From: Leisingera methylohalidivorans DSM 14336
GTDB lineage: Bacteria > Pseudomonadota > Alphaproteobacteria > Rhodobacterales > Rhodobacteraceae
Assembly: GCF_000511355.1 (NCBI RefSeq)
Contig: NC_023146.1
Coordinates: 102,991-166,990, forward strand
Length of the DNA: 64,000 nt
Direction of reading: 5' to 3'
Positions 43,397 through 51,509 of this stretch are shown in pieces. The notes beneath the pieces were generated by a model. That model was not told the DNA's origin. It worked only from the letters and a program-made list of their open reading frames with translations, and ran no database searches. The translations under genes were made by a program, and so were the position numbers. Every line of letters starts with the position of its first letter. Within the stretch, counting starts at the first letter, position 1.

Positions 43397-45088
43397 ATGT
43401 CTGAGAGCAATTCCAACAGCCACCTGGTGGCGAAGTCCGGCTTCTTTGCCGGTCTTCATCCGGGGATGGGGCTGGCGGCGATGGGGATGATCGCCGCATT
43501 TGTGATCTTCACGGCGCTGAATGTCGAGCTGGCGGCCGGCCTGTACAAATCCGTCCGCGGCTGGATCGAAGGCTGGTTCAGCTGGTACTATATCGCGGTG
43601 CTGATTGCCGGCATGTTCTTCTGCTTCGGCCTGATGTTCTCGCGGTTCGGAAAACTGCGGCTGGGCGACGACGACTCGCGCCCCGAATTCGGCAACTTCA
43701 GCTGGTTCGCGATGCTGTTTTCGGCCGGCATCGGTGTCGGCATCCTGTTTTTCGGGGTGGCAGAGCCGATCTTCTATTTCGACAACTCCGGCGCCTTCGG
43801 CTATCCGAACAACCCGCATGCCGACATGGCGGGCCATGTGGACATGAACATGCTGCGGGCGCAGGACGCGATGCGGGTGACCTTTTTCCACTGGGGCTTC
43901 CACGGCTGGGCGCTGTATGTGCTGGTCGGGCTTTGCCTGGCCTATTTCGGGTTCCGCAAGAAGCTGCCGCTGACCATGCGCTCAACGCTGTATCCGATCC
44001 TGGGCGAGCGGATCTATGGCCCCTGGGGGCATGCGGTCGATTTGCTGGCGGTGTTCGGCTCGGTGTTCGGCATTGCCACCTCGCTGGGGCTGGGTTCTAC
44101 CCAGATTGCCACCGGGCTGAACGTGCTGTTCGGGCTGGAGGTGACGCTGACCCTGAAAATCGTGCTGATCGTCATCGTGTCCGTCATCGCTACCGCATCG
44201 ACCGTGTCCGGCGTTGCCCGCGGCATCCGGCTGATCTCGGAATGGAACATCTGGCTGTCGGTCGCGCTGCTGGCCGCCTTTGTGGTGATCGGCCCGGGCA
44301 AGTGGCTGATGGGCTTCTACATCACCTCTGTCGGGGATTACCTGTGGAACTTCATCCCGATGGGCTTCTGGACCGCCACCGAAGAGGCGGACATCGCCTG
44401 GCAGGGCGGCTGGACCATCTTCTACTGGGGCTGGTGGATCGCCTGGGCGCCGCTGGTGGGCATTTTCATCGCCCGCATTTCCTATGGCCGCACCATCCGC
44501 GAGTTCATGGTCGGGGTGCTGTGCGTGCCGACCGCCGCGGTGTTCTTCTGGCTGTGCATCTTCGGCGGCACCGCAATCTGGCAGGAGATGCACATGGGCG
44601 CCGGCCCGGCGTCCGACGGCGGCGCAGGGGTGATTGCCACCGTGCGCAACTGGGAACTGCCGGCAGCGCTGTATGGCACCATCGGCAATCTCGGAGCGAC
44701 CTCCTGGATGGGCGATCTGAGCTGGACCGCCTGGCCGCTGTCGCTGCTGGCAACCCTGCTGCTGGTCAGCTGGTTTGTGACCTCGGCGGATTCCGGCACC
44801 CTGGTGATCACCACCATGCTGTCGATGGGCGATGAAAACCCGCCGAACAAGTTCCGCATCATCTGGGGCGCGGGGATCGGCGCAACCGCCATCGTGCTGC
44901 TGATGTCGGGCGGGCTGAACGCGCTGCAGACGGCCCTGATTGCCACCGCCTTCCCGATTTCATTCCTGATCATCGCGATGGTCTGGGGGCTGTATAAATC
45001 GCTGCGGGACGATCCCTCGGCGGCGCCGATCCAGGTGCTTGCCACCGGACCGGAGGACACCGGGATCACCCGGGATCTGCCTGCCTGA
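43397..45088 (+). CDS. BCCT family transporter (carnitine/betaine)
   Basis: A 563-residue betaine/carnitine/choline transporter with about twelve membrane helices. The family signatures are clear: SAGIGVGILFFGVAEPIFYF, FFHWGFHGWALYVLVGLCLA and GWTIFYWGWWIAWAPLVGIF with the aromatic substrate cage, then ARISYGRTIREFMVGVLCVP. GGGAGGA precedes the ATG. It follows the carnitine dehydrogenase gene after 271 bases in which nothing was recognised. Context makes carnitine the probable substrate, with glycine betaine possible. Confidence 0.93.
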   Translation: MSESNSNSHLVAKSGFFAGLHPGMGLAAMGMIAAFVIFTALNVELAAGLYKSVRGWIEGWFSWYYIAVLIAGMFFCFGLMFSRFGKLRLGDDDSRPEFGNFSWFAMLFSAGIGVGILFFGVAEPIFYFDNSGAFGYPNNPHADMAGHVDMNMLRAQDAMRVTFFHWGFHGWALYVLVGLCLAYFGFRKKLPLTMRSTLYPILGERIYGPWGHAVDLLAVFGSVFGIATSLGLGSTQIATGLNVLFGLEVTLTLKIVLIVIVSVIATASTVSGVARGIRLISEWNIWLSVALLAAFVVIGPGKWLMGFYITSVGDYLWNFIPMGFWTATEEADIAWQGGWTIFYWGWWIAWAPLVGIFIARISYGRTIREFMVGVLCVPTAAVFFWLCIFGGTAIWQEMHMGAGPASDGGAGVIATVRNWELPAALYGTIGNLGATSWMGDLSWTAWPLSLLATLLLVSWFVTSADSGTLVITTMLSMGDENPPNKFRIIWGAGIGATAIVLLMSGGLNALQTALIATAFPISFLIIAMVWGLYKSLRDDPSAAPIQVLATGPEDTGITRDLPA

Positions 45089-45110
45089 CCTGGATTACAG
45101 GGATGAAAGC

Positions 45111-45141
45111 AAAAGCGCCGGGCCTCAAAGAGGCCCGGCGC
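45111..45141 (-). terminator. terminator between the BCCT and RidA genes
   Basis: A perfect 12-base-pair stem (45115-45126 with 45130-45141) with a 3-base loop. In the reverse direction it is followed by TTTTGC, so it best serves the leftward ridA unit. The hairpin itself can also hold back rightward transcripts from the BCCT gene. Confidence 0.8.
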
Positions 45142-45167
45142 AGTGCATTAGCCGGACGGCAACCGGA

Positions 45168-45512
45168 TCAGTCGCAGGCGGCGGTGACGATAATTTCGAC
45201 CTTCAGGATCTCGCGGGCCAGCTTGGCCTCGCCGCAGGCCCGGGCCGGGGCGTGGCCTTCGGGAACCCAGGCGTTCCAGACCTCGTTCAGCTCGGCGAAA
45301 TAGCTCATGTCCGACAGCCAGATCACTGTCTGCAAGAGGCGGGTTTTGTCGCTGCCGGCCTCGGCCAGCAGGGTGTCGACCTTGGCGAGGATTTCGCGGG
45401 TCTGTTCGGCGGCGGTATCGGCCTCGGAGACCTGGCCGCTGAGGTAGACAACGCCGTTGTGCTTGACGATTTTGCTGGAGCGGGCGGTTGTGCCGGAACG
45501 GGTGATGGTCAT
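45168..45512 (-). CDS. RidA family protein
   Basis: A 114-residue RidA-family deaminase-like protein. Typical segments are SSKIVKHNGVVYLSGQVSEA, EQTREILAKVDTLLAEAGSD, LLQTVIWLSDMSYFAELNEV, WNAWVPEGHAPARACGEAKL with the conserved Arg, and a C-terminal KVEIIVTAACD. It resembles the TdcF/YoaB-like shorter RidA proteins. GAGG lies before the ATG. It is the last gene, 121 bases after the aldehyde dehydrogenase, of a leftward group with a TPP enzyme and a GltB-like protein. Confidence 0.92.
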   Translation of the reverse strand: MTITRSGTTARSSKIVKHNGVVYLSGQVSEADTAAEQTREILAKVDTLLAEAGSDKTRLLQTVIWLSDMSYFAELNEVWNAWVPEGHAPARACGEAKLAREILKVEIIVTAACD

Positions 45513-45633
45513 GGTTCAGTGCCTCATATTTGCTGGGATGCGGCGGTCATAGCGGCTGGCCCCTGTGGCCGAAAGGCAGAAAAGGGGCGGGCCGGAGGAT
45601 TGCCGGGCGCTGCCTGCGCCCGGCGCGCCCGGG

Positions 45634-47019
45634 TCAGAGCTTGATCACCGCCATCTTGTCCTGGGTCATGTCATGCATGGTATAGCCGATGCCGCCGGTG
45701 TTGTAGCCGGACTGACGGCGGCCTGCGAAGGGCATCCAGTCGACGCGGAAGGCGGTGTGGTCGTTGACCATGACCGCGGTGGCATCAAGCTGCCGCACCG
45801 CCTGCATCGCGGTGTCCAGGCTTTGGGTGAAAACCGCGGCCTGGAAGGCCAAGGGCAGGCTGTTGGCGGTCTCAATTGCCTTTGGGATGCTGTCCGCGCT
45901 GTAGACGCAGATCACCGGGCCGAAGATTTCCTGCTTTGAGACGCGGGCGTCCGCGGGCGGGTCCAGCAGCACGGTGGGGGCATAGGTGGTCTCACCCAGG
46001 CGCTTGCCGCCCGTCAGCAGCTTGGCACCGCCGTCGAGTGCCTCCTGCACCCATTTCTCCACCCGGTCGACCTCGGCCGGGCGGATCAGCGGACCGCAAT
46101 CCACATTCGGATCGGTGGCGTCGCCAACCGTCAATGCCCTGGCCGCCCCGGCCAGTTTCTGCGCGATTTCCTCCGCCTTGGCGGCGGGGGCAAAGACCCG
46201 CTGCACCGAGACACAGACCTGGCCGGAGTGGTAGAAGCCGCCCTTGGCCAGCGCCGGGATCATCGCGTCGATGTCCGCGTCCCCGGCCACGATCACCGGC
46301 GCGGCGCCGCCGTGTTCCAGCGCGCAGCGGGTGCCGGGGGCGAGTTTGGAGCGCAGCATCCAGCCGACGCGGGCGGAGCCGATGAAAGAGAAGAAGCCGA
46401 CGCGCGCATCGGTGATCATCGTTTCCGCCACTGCGTTGGAGCAGACCACCTCGCGGCACCAGTCCGGCGGCAGCCCGGCCTCGTGCAGCATCGCGACAAA
46501 GGCCTGGCAGGACAGCGGCGTGTCCTGCGCCGGTTTGACGATCACCGGGCAGCCGGTGGCCACCGCGGGCGCCACCTGATGAACGATCAGGTTCAGCGGG
46601 TGGTTGAAGGCACTGGCGGCGACGACCACGCCGATCGGCTCGCGCTGGGTAAAGGCGATGCGGCCCGATCCGGCCTCGGTCAGGTCCATCGGGATTTCCT
46701 TGCCCGTCATCCGGCCGATCTCATGCACGCACAGCTCCACCCCGTCGATGGCGCGTTTGACCTCCACTTTGGCATCCACCAGCGGCTTGCCGCCCTCGCT
46801 GGCGATCAGCAGGGCCAGTTCGCCAAACCGCGCCTCCATCAGCCGGGCGGTTTTCCTGAGGATCTCTATGCGCTGATAGGCCGGCAGCCAGCCATCCCGC
46901 TGGCGGAACAGACCATGCGCGGTGTCCAGCAGTGCGTCGATCCGGTCCCAGCCCGAGACGTCGACCGAGCCGATGCGCTCCAGGCTGAAGGGGTTCACGA
47001 CTTCTACGGTTCCGGTCAT
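45634..47019 (-). CDS. aldehyde dehydrogenase family protein
   Basis: A 461-residue aldehyde dehydrogenase of the phosphonoacetaldehyde/succinate-semialdehyde-like group. GVVVAASAFNHPLNLIVHQV, CALEHGGAAPVIVAGDADID with the catalytic Glu, GGFYHSGQVCVSVQRVFAPA with the catalytic Cys, and SKQEIFGPVICVYSADSIPK are seen. The end reads VDWMPFAGRRQSGYNTGGIG. ATG 47019 overlaps the stop of the upstream TPP-enzyme gene as ATGA. It may oxidise an aldehyde formed by that TPP enzyme. Confidence 0.88.
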   Translation of the reverse strand: MTGTVEVVNPFSLERIGSVDVSGWDRIDALLDTAHGLFRQRDGWLPAYQRIEILRKTARLMEARFGELALLIASEGGKPLVDAKVEVKRAIDGVELCVHEIGRMTGKEIPMDLTEAGSGRIAFTQREPIGVVVAASAFNHPLNLIVHQVAPAVATGCPVIVKPAQDTPLSCQAFVAMLHEAGLPPDWCREVVCSNAVAETMITDARVGFFSFIGSARVGWMLRSKLAPGTRCALEHGGAAPVIVAGDADIDAMIPALAKGGFYHSGQVCVSVQRVFAPAAKAEEIAQKLAGAARALTVGDATDPNVDCGPLIRPAEVDRVEKWVQEALDGGAKLLTGGKRLGETTYAPTVLLDPPADARVSKQEIFGPVICVYSADSIPKAIETANSLPLAFQAAVFTQSLDTAMQAVRQLDATAVMVNDHTAFRVDWMPFAGRRQSGYNTGGIGYTMHDMTQDKMAVIKL

Positions 47020-48689
47020 ATCAGGCACACCTTTTCAGCCAGTTCATCAATCAGCACGCGCTGGTTTTCGCTGTAGTCCACCGGCACGTCAATCAGATGC
47101 ACGCCGCCCGCGGCAAAGGCTTTCTCGAACGTGGGCACCAGGTCTTCGGTGCGCTCGATCCGGTGGCCGGTGGCGCCGTAACTATTGGCGTACTGGACAA
47201 AATCCGGGTTGCCGAATTCCAGTCCCCAGTCGGCAAAGCCTGCGTGCGACTGCTTCCAGCGGATCATGCCGTAAGAGCTGTCGTTGAGCACCGTCACCAC
47301 CAGGTTGAGTCCGAGACGGACGGCGGTTTCCAGCTCTTGGCTGTTCATCATAAAGCCGCCGTCGCCGCAGATCGCCATCACCCGGCGGCCCGGGTTGAGC
47401 TTGGCCGCCATCATCGCAGAAGACAAGCCCGCCCCCATGGTCGCCAGCGCATTGTCCAGCAGCACGGTATTGGAGTCATAGGCCTTGTAATTGCGGGCGT
47501 ACCAGATCTTGTAGATGCCATTGTCCAACGCAATGATATCGCAGTCGTCCATCACCTTGCGGGTGTCCGCCACCAGCCGCTGCGGGATCACCGGAAAACG
47601 CGCATCGCCGGCGCGGTTGGAGAGGTGTTTCTCGGTCTCCTGCTTGATGCGCTGGAAGTAGCTGCGGTCAAAGTCCAACGGGCCGCCCAGCATCTTGCCC
47701 AGCCGGGTGATCGATTGGGCCAGGTCGCCGACCACCTCCAGCTGCGGGAAATAGACCTGGTCGACCTGCGCTGCCTTGTAGTTCACATGGATCACCTTGG
47801 TGCCGCCTTCCTCCATGAAGAAGGGCGGTTTTTCGACCACGTCGTGGCCCACGTTTATGATCAGATCGGCGCGTTCGATGGCGCAGTGCAAATAGTCGCC
47901 GTCCGACAGCGCGGCGGTGCCCAGGAACAGGTCCGAGCGTTCATCGACCACGCCCTTGCCCATCTGGGTATTGAAGAAGGGGATCTGGATCAGGTCGGTG
48001 AAACCGCACAGGGCAGAGCGCGCCTTGCGGCGGTTGGCGCCGGCCCCCAGCAGCAACAGCGGCATCCTGGCGCTGCGGATCATCTCTGCGGCCTCATTCA
48101 GCACCTCATCACCCGCCACCGCGTAATGGCGCGGGTGCGGCGGGATGACGGAGGCATCGGTTTCCTCCGCCGCGATGTCCTCCGGCAGCTCCAGCAGGAC
48201 GGCGCCGGGGCGTTCTTCCTCGGCGGTGCGGAAAGCCTCGCGGATCAGCGCCGGGATGGTGTTGCCGTGCACGATCTGCTTGGACATCTTGCAGATCGGC
48301 TCAAACAGGCCCACCACGTCGATGATCTGAAACCGGCCCTGTTTCGATTTTTTGATCGGCTTCTGACCGGTGATCATGATCAGTGGCATGCCGCCCAGAT
48401 GGGCATAGGCCGCAGGGGTGGCGAAATTGGTGGCGCCGGGGCCCAGCGTCGCCATGCAGACGCCCGCCTTGCCGGTCAGGCGGCCATAGGTGGCGGCCAT
48501 GAAGGCGGCGCCCTGTTCATGGCGGGTCAGCACCAGCTCAATCTTCGAGGTGCGCAGGGATTCCAGCAGGTCGAGGTTCTCCTCGCCCGGGACGGCAAAG
48601 ACGTATTCGACGCCTTCGGCCTCCAGCGCGTCGACCAGCAGGTCGGAGGCTTTGGCGGGGGAATGGGGTACAGAGCGGGTCTCGTGCAT
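47016..48689 (-). CDS. acetolactate synthase large subunit-like TPP enzyme
   Basis: A 557-residue thiamine-diphosphate enzyme of the acetohydroxyacid synthase family. The N-terminal catalytic Glu is in RHEQGAAFMAATYGRLTGKA. GVCMATLGPGATNFATPAAY follows. The TPP-binding motif is CGDGGFMMNSQELETAVRLG through VTVLNDSSYGMIRWKQ. No small regulatory subunit is encoded nearby. The companion aldehyde dehydrogenase and RidA also point to a catabolic 2-oxo-acid decarboxylation or carboligation rather than branched-chain synthesis. That is inference. AGGAG precedes the ATG. Confidence 0.87.
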   Translation of the reverse strand: MHETRSVPHSPAKASDLLVDALEAEGVEYVFAVPGEENLDLLESLRTSKIELVLTRHEQGAAFMAATYGRLTGKAGVCMATLGPGATNFATPAAYAHLGGMPLIMITGQKPIKKSKQGRFQIIDVVGLFEPICKMSKQIVHGNTIPALIREAFRTAEEERPGAVLLELPEDIAAEETDASVIPPHPRHYAVAGDEVLNEAAEMIRSARMPLLLLGAGANRRKARSALCGFTDLIQIPFFNTQMGKGVVDERSDLFLGTAALSDGDYLHCAIERADLIINVGHDVVEKPPFFMEEGGTKVIHVNYKAAQVDQVYFPQLEVVGDLAQSITRLGKMLGGPLDFDRSYFQRIKQETEKHLSNRAGDARFPVIPQRLVADTRKVMDDCDIIALDNGIYKIWYARNYKAYDSNTVLLDNALATMGAGLSSAMMAAKLNPGRRVMAICGDGGFMMNSQELETAVRLGLNLVVTVLNDSSYGMIRWKQSHAGFADWGLEFGNPDFVQYANSYGATGHRIERTEDLVPTFEKAFAAGGVHLIDVPVDYSENQRVLIDELAEKVCLI

Positions 48690-48727
48690 GGGGGCTCCTG
48701 TTGATTGAGAGTGCAGGGGAGGGCGGC

Positions 48728-50236
48728 TTATTGCGTGGCGTGCTGCTGTGCCGGCACCGGAAACAGTTCATCCATCGAGACGGAGCGGCCGTTATCCAGC
48801 ACGATGCGCGCGTGGTAACGCTGCAGCAGCCGCGGTTCCGCGACACCGCAGCTGTGGGCGATGATGCCGACCTCCTTTTTCATGTTTTTCGCGTAGTAGG
48901 CGACGCGTTCGGATTTGCTGGCGGGGTCCAGTCCGAATTGCAGCTTGGGGTCATGGGTGGTGATGCCGGTGGGACAGGTGTTCCTGTTGCACTGCAGCGC
49001 CTGGATGCAGCCGAGCGCAAACATGAAGCCGCGGGCGGAGTTGACAAAATCGGCGCCGGCGCAGAACGCCCAGGCGGCCTCGGAGGGGTTGATCAGCTTG
49101 CCGCTGGCGCAGACCTTGATCCGGTCGCGCAGCCCATAGCGGGTCAGGATATCCACCGTCAGCGGCAGGCTTTCGCGCAGCGGCATCCCCATATTGTCTA
49201 TCAGGCTCATCGGGGCGGCGCCGGTGCCGCCGTCGGCGCTGTCGATGGTGATGAAATCCGGGGCGCTTTCCGGTCCGCGCGACAGCACTTCCTGGCACAG
49301 GCCCTCGATAAAGCCATAGGCGCCCAGCACCGCCTTGAAGCCCACTGGCTTGCCGGTTACCTCGCGGATATAGGCGATCATGTCCAGGAGGTCGCTCACC
49401 GTACTGACCTCCGGATGGCGGTTGGGGCTGATGGCGTCTTCGCCGGGGATCAAGCCGCGGATGGCGGCGATTTCCGGGGTTACTTTGGCGCCGGGCAGAA
49501 TGCCGCCCTTGCCAGGCTTGGCTCCCTGGCTGAGCTTCAGCTCGAACATGCGGACAGTGTCATGCGCCGCAACCGCGCGCAGCTTGTCCTCGTCAAAGCC
49601 GCCCTCGGGTTTGCGCACGCCGAACTTGCCGGTGCCGATCTGGAACACGATGTCGGCACCGCCCTCCAGATGATAGGGCGACAGCCCGCCCTCGCCGGTG
49701 TTGAGCCAGATGCCGGCCTTTCTGGCGCCATGCGACAGCGCGCGGACAGCAGGCACGGAGATGGCGCCAAAGCTCATGCCGGAGATGTTGAAGATCGAAT
49801 CCGTAGTGTAGGGGTGGCGCGCGTAAGGACCGATGGTCACGGCAACGGGGGGCGTGGTGTCCTGCGCCAGCGCCGGGAAGGGGCAATTGGCGAAATAGAC
49901 CGTTCCGGCCGGGCGCAGATCCCGGGTGGAGCCGAAGGCAATGGTGGAGTCCACATTTTTGGCGGCCCGGTAGACCCAGGAGCGTTCGGCCCGGTTGAAC
50001 GGCATTTCTTCGCGGTCCAGGGCAAAGAAATACTGCCGGAAGAATTCGCCCATATGTTCAAAGAAATAGCGGAAGCGGGCCACCACCGGGTAATTGCGGC
50101 GCAGGGTGCTGTCGGTCTGGGTCTTGTCGCGGATGTAGATCACCACCAGCCACAAAACGCCGGCGCCAAGGACAAAGATGAACGCATATGACAGGAATTC
50201 TAGCAGCGCCAAGACGGTGCTGGATATCTGGGACAT
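48728..50236 (-). CDS. membrane-anchored FMN-binding glutamate synthase family protein
   Basis: A 502-residue protein with one N-terminal membrane helix (SYAFIFVLGAGVLWLVVIYI) and a GltB central barrel. FMN-binding blocks are GAKPGKGGILPGAKVTPEIA, ISPNRHPEVSTVSDLLDMIA and ITIDSADGGTGAAPMSLIDN. ALGCIQALQCNRNTCPTGIT holds the three Cys of the 3Fe-4S cluster. It lacks the glutaminase domain of GltB, as is usual for this stand-alone family, whose reaction is not firmly known. ATG 50236 follows AAAGGAG; upstream frame extension is not conserved-looking. It lies 38 bases before the TPP enzyme in the same leftward group. Confidence 0.88.
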   Translation of the reverse strand: MSQISSTVLALLEFLSYAFIFVLGAGVLWLVVIYIRDKTQTDSTLRRNYPVVARFRYFFEHMGEFFRQYFFALDREEMPFNRAERSWVYRAAKNVDSTIAFGSTRDLRPAGTVYFANCPFPALAQDTTPPVAVTIGPYARHPYTTDSIFNISGMSFGAISVPAVRALSHGARKAGIWLNTGEGGLSPYHLEGGADIVFQIGTGKFGVRKPEGGFDEDKLRAVAAHDTVRMFELKLSQGAKPGKGGILPGAKVTPEIAAIRGLIPGEDAISPNRHPEVSTVSDLLDMIAYIREVTGKPVGFKAVLGAYGFIEGLCQEVLSRGPESAPDFITIDSADGGTGAAPMSLIDNMGMPLRESLPLTVDILTRYGLRDRIKVCASGKLINPSEAAWAFCAGADFVNSARGFMFALGCIQALQCNRNTCPTGITTHDPKLQFGLDPASKSERVAYYAKNMKKEVGIIAHSCGVAEPRLLQRYHARIVLDNGRSVSMDELFPVPAQQHATQ

Positions 50237-50541
50237 GTTTTCCGTCGCTCCTTTGGGGGCTTGGCGGCGCGGTTGGATCCGCGGGCCTGGTTTTTGCCTA
50301 TAGAGAATGCGCCTTTGTACCGGGCATTGCATTCACGGTGTGGTCACTTCCTTTGGAGCCGCAGGGGCGGGCAAGATGCTGTCCCCAATGAGAACGTGCG
50401 GCCGTGCGCAATGGTTCCGCACGGCGGGCCAATACCCGGATACTGCGGCAACGGGTGGAACCTTGTCCAGCCTGCGGATGCGGCGGGCCGGCAGGCGGCA
50501 GCCGCCAGACGCGTTATGGAGAAGCCTATTTAGAGACGCCT

Positions 50542-50958
50542 ATGTCTGGACACGGTTACGAAGCCGGCCGCCTGAACCTGGCCTTTTCCGGCATCGCCAC
50601 CTTTGGCAAAAAACCCTATGTCGAGGATCGGGATAACATCAGCGCCGATGTTGCGATCCCCGGCGCGCCGTTTGATTTCGGATGCCAATTCCGCTTCAGC
50701 GCCCGCTTTGGCCCGCAAGCGGTGCGCGAAGCTTCGACGCTGTTCAGCTCCGGCCGTGCCGGTGCCTCTGACCACGAGGATGACGCGACCTACCGGGGCG
50801 ATAACGTGCGCATCGTCGATCTGGGCGGCGCCGATATCATCCACACCAAGACCGAGGAAAGCCACGCCAACATTGAACACGGCGTGAAGAAGGACCTGCA
50901 GGGGCTCGCCACGCGCGGCGAGGTGGCGGGCATCGATCTGGTTGCGGCCGCGCCGACT
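50542..50958 (+). pseudogene. agmatinase / ureohydrolase remnant with large internal deletion
   Basis: From ATG 50542 the frame reads like the first 120 residues of an agmatinase-type ureohydrolase (GRLNLAFSGIATFGKKPYVE, IPGAPFDFGCQFRFSARFGP, VDLGGADIIHTKTEESHANI). It then jumps at about 50890 from EHGVKKDL directly to QGLATRGEVAGIDLV, a segment that belongs near the C-terminus. The stretch with the manganese ligands (GGDHS, DAHxD, SxDxDxxDP) is missing. About four residues after DLV the homology ends at a dispersed repeat. An in-frame loss of roughly 140 residues plus a lost tail makes it non-functional. The 305-base gap before it shows no other gene. Confidence 0.82.
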
Positions 50959-50962
50959 GTCT

Positions 50963-51010
50963 CTTTCTGGTCCGAAATACTCCGGGGAGCGCGAGGGGCC
51001 GGCCCCTCGC
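50963..51010 (-). repeat. dispersed palindromic intergenic repeat, copy 3
   Basis: A reverse-oriented copy of the element at 25347: CTTTCTGG, then AATACTCCGGGGAGC and the perfect 20-base palindrome GCGAGGGGCCGGCCCCTCGC (50991-51010). It lies exactly where homology of the agmatinase remnant ends. Confidence 0.75.
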
Positions 51011-51509
51011 TCCTTCCTTTGCAGCAAGGGCTGCGCTCTCAGCGCTTCAGTAACCCTTCTGCGAACGCCCGGGCCGCCGTCACTGCCGCTGGATCAGGCT
51101 CTGCCCCGGGGAGCCGAGGTAAATTCCTCCGGCCAGGCGCTGCGTTCCTGCATCGGCTCGCGGACCTCCAGCGTGTGACAGCCGCATTGCATGAAATACA
51201 GGATCCGCGCGCGGGTGCCGGCCTCATAGGGTGATTACCCGTGCCGGATGAACATGGCGGTGACCGCCTTCGGGCGCAGCGCATCCGCGGCATCGATCCA
51301 GCCGCAAGCTGAGGAGCGCGATGAAGCCGTATTCGCGGAGGGCGCGGAATAGAGCGGCACTTTCAGGCCATAGCTGGCGCCCCAGCGGCAGAATGAGCGG
51401 GTCATATCTGAGCAGGCAGGCGCCGTCTGCAACGGGCTGCTGCCCGTACGGGCCGGTCATCACGAAGTGCCGGATGATAGAGGGCAGAGGCGGCAGCAGC
51501 GGGTCAGGG
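51011..51509. other. non-coding debris between the agmatinase remnant and the ferredoxin reductase gene
   Basis: About 500 bases without a convincing gene. The reverse strand has two short open stretches in different frames (about 51463-51224 and 51230-51100). Their translations (for example YEAGTRARILYFMQCGCHTL) look protein-like but were not recognised, so a frameshifted gene remnant is possible. Confidence 0.4.

Noticed and set aside
47016..48689. Assignment of the TPP enzyme as a biosynthetic IlvB
   Set aside because: No small subunit and no ilv genes are adjacent, and the neighbours look catabolic, so only the family is stated.
47097..48704. Long forward frames opposite the acetolactate-synthase-like gene, also 48701-50191
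   Set aside because: They are complements of genes with intact TPP and glutamate-synthase motifs, and no protein family is recognisable in them.
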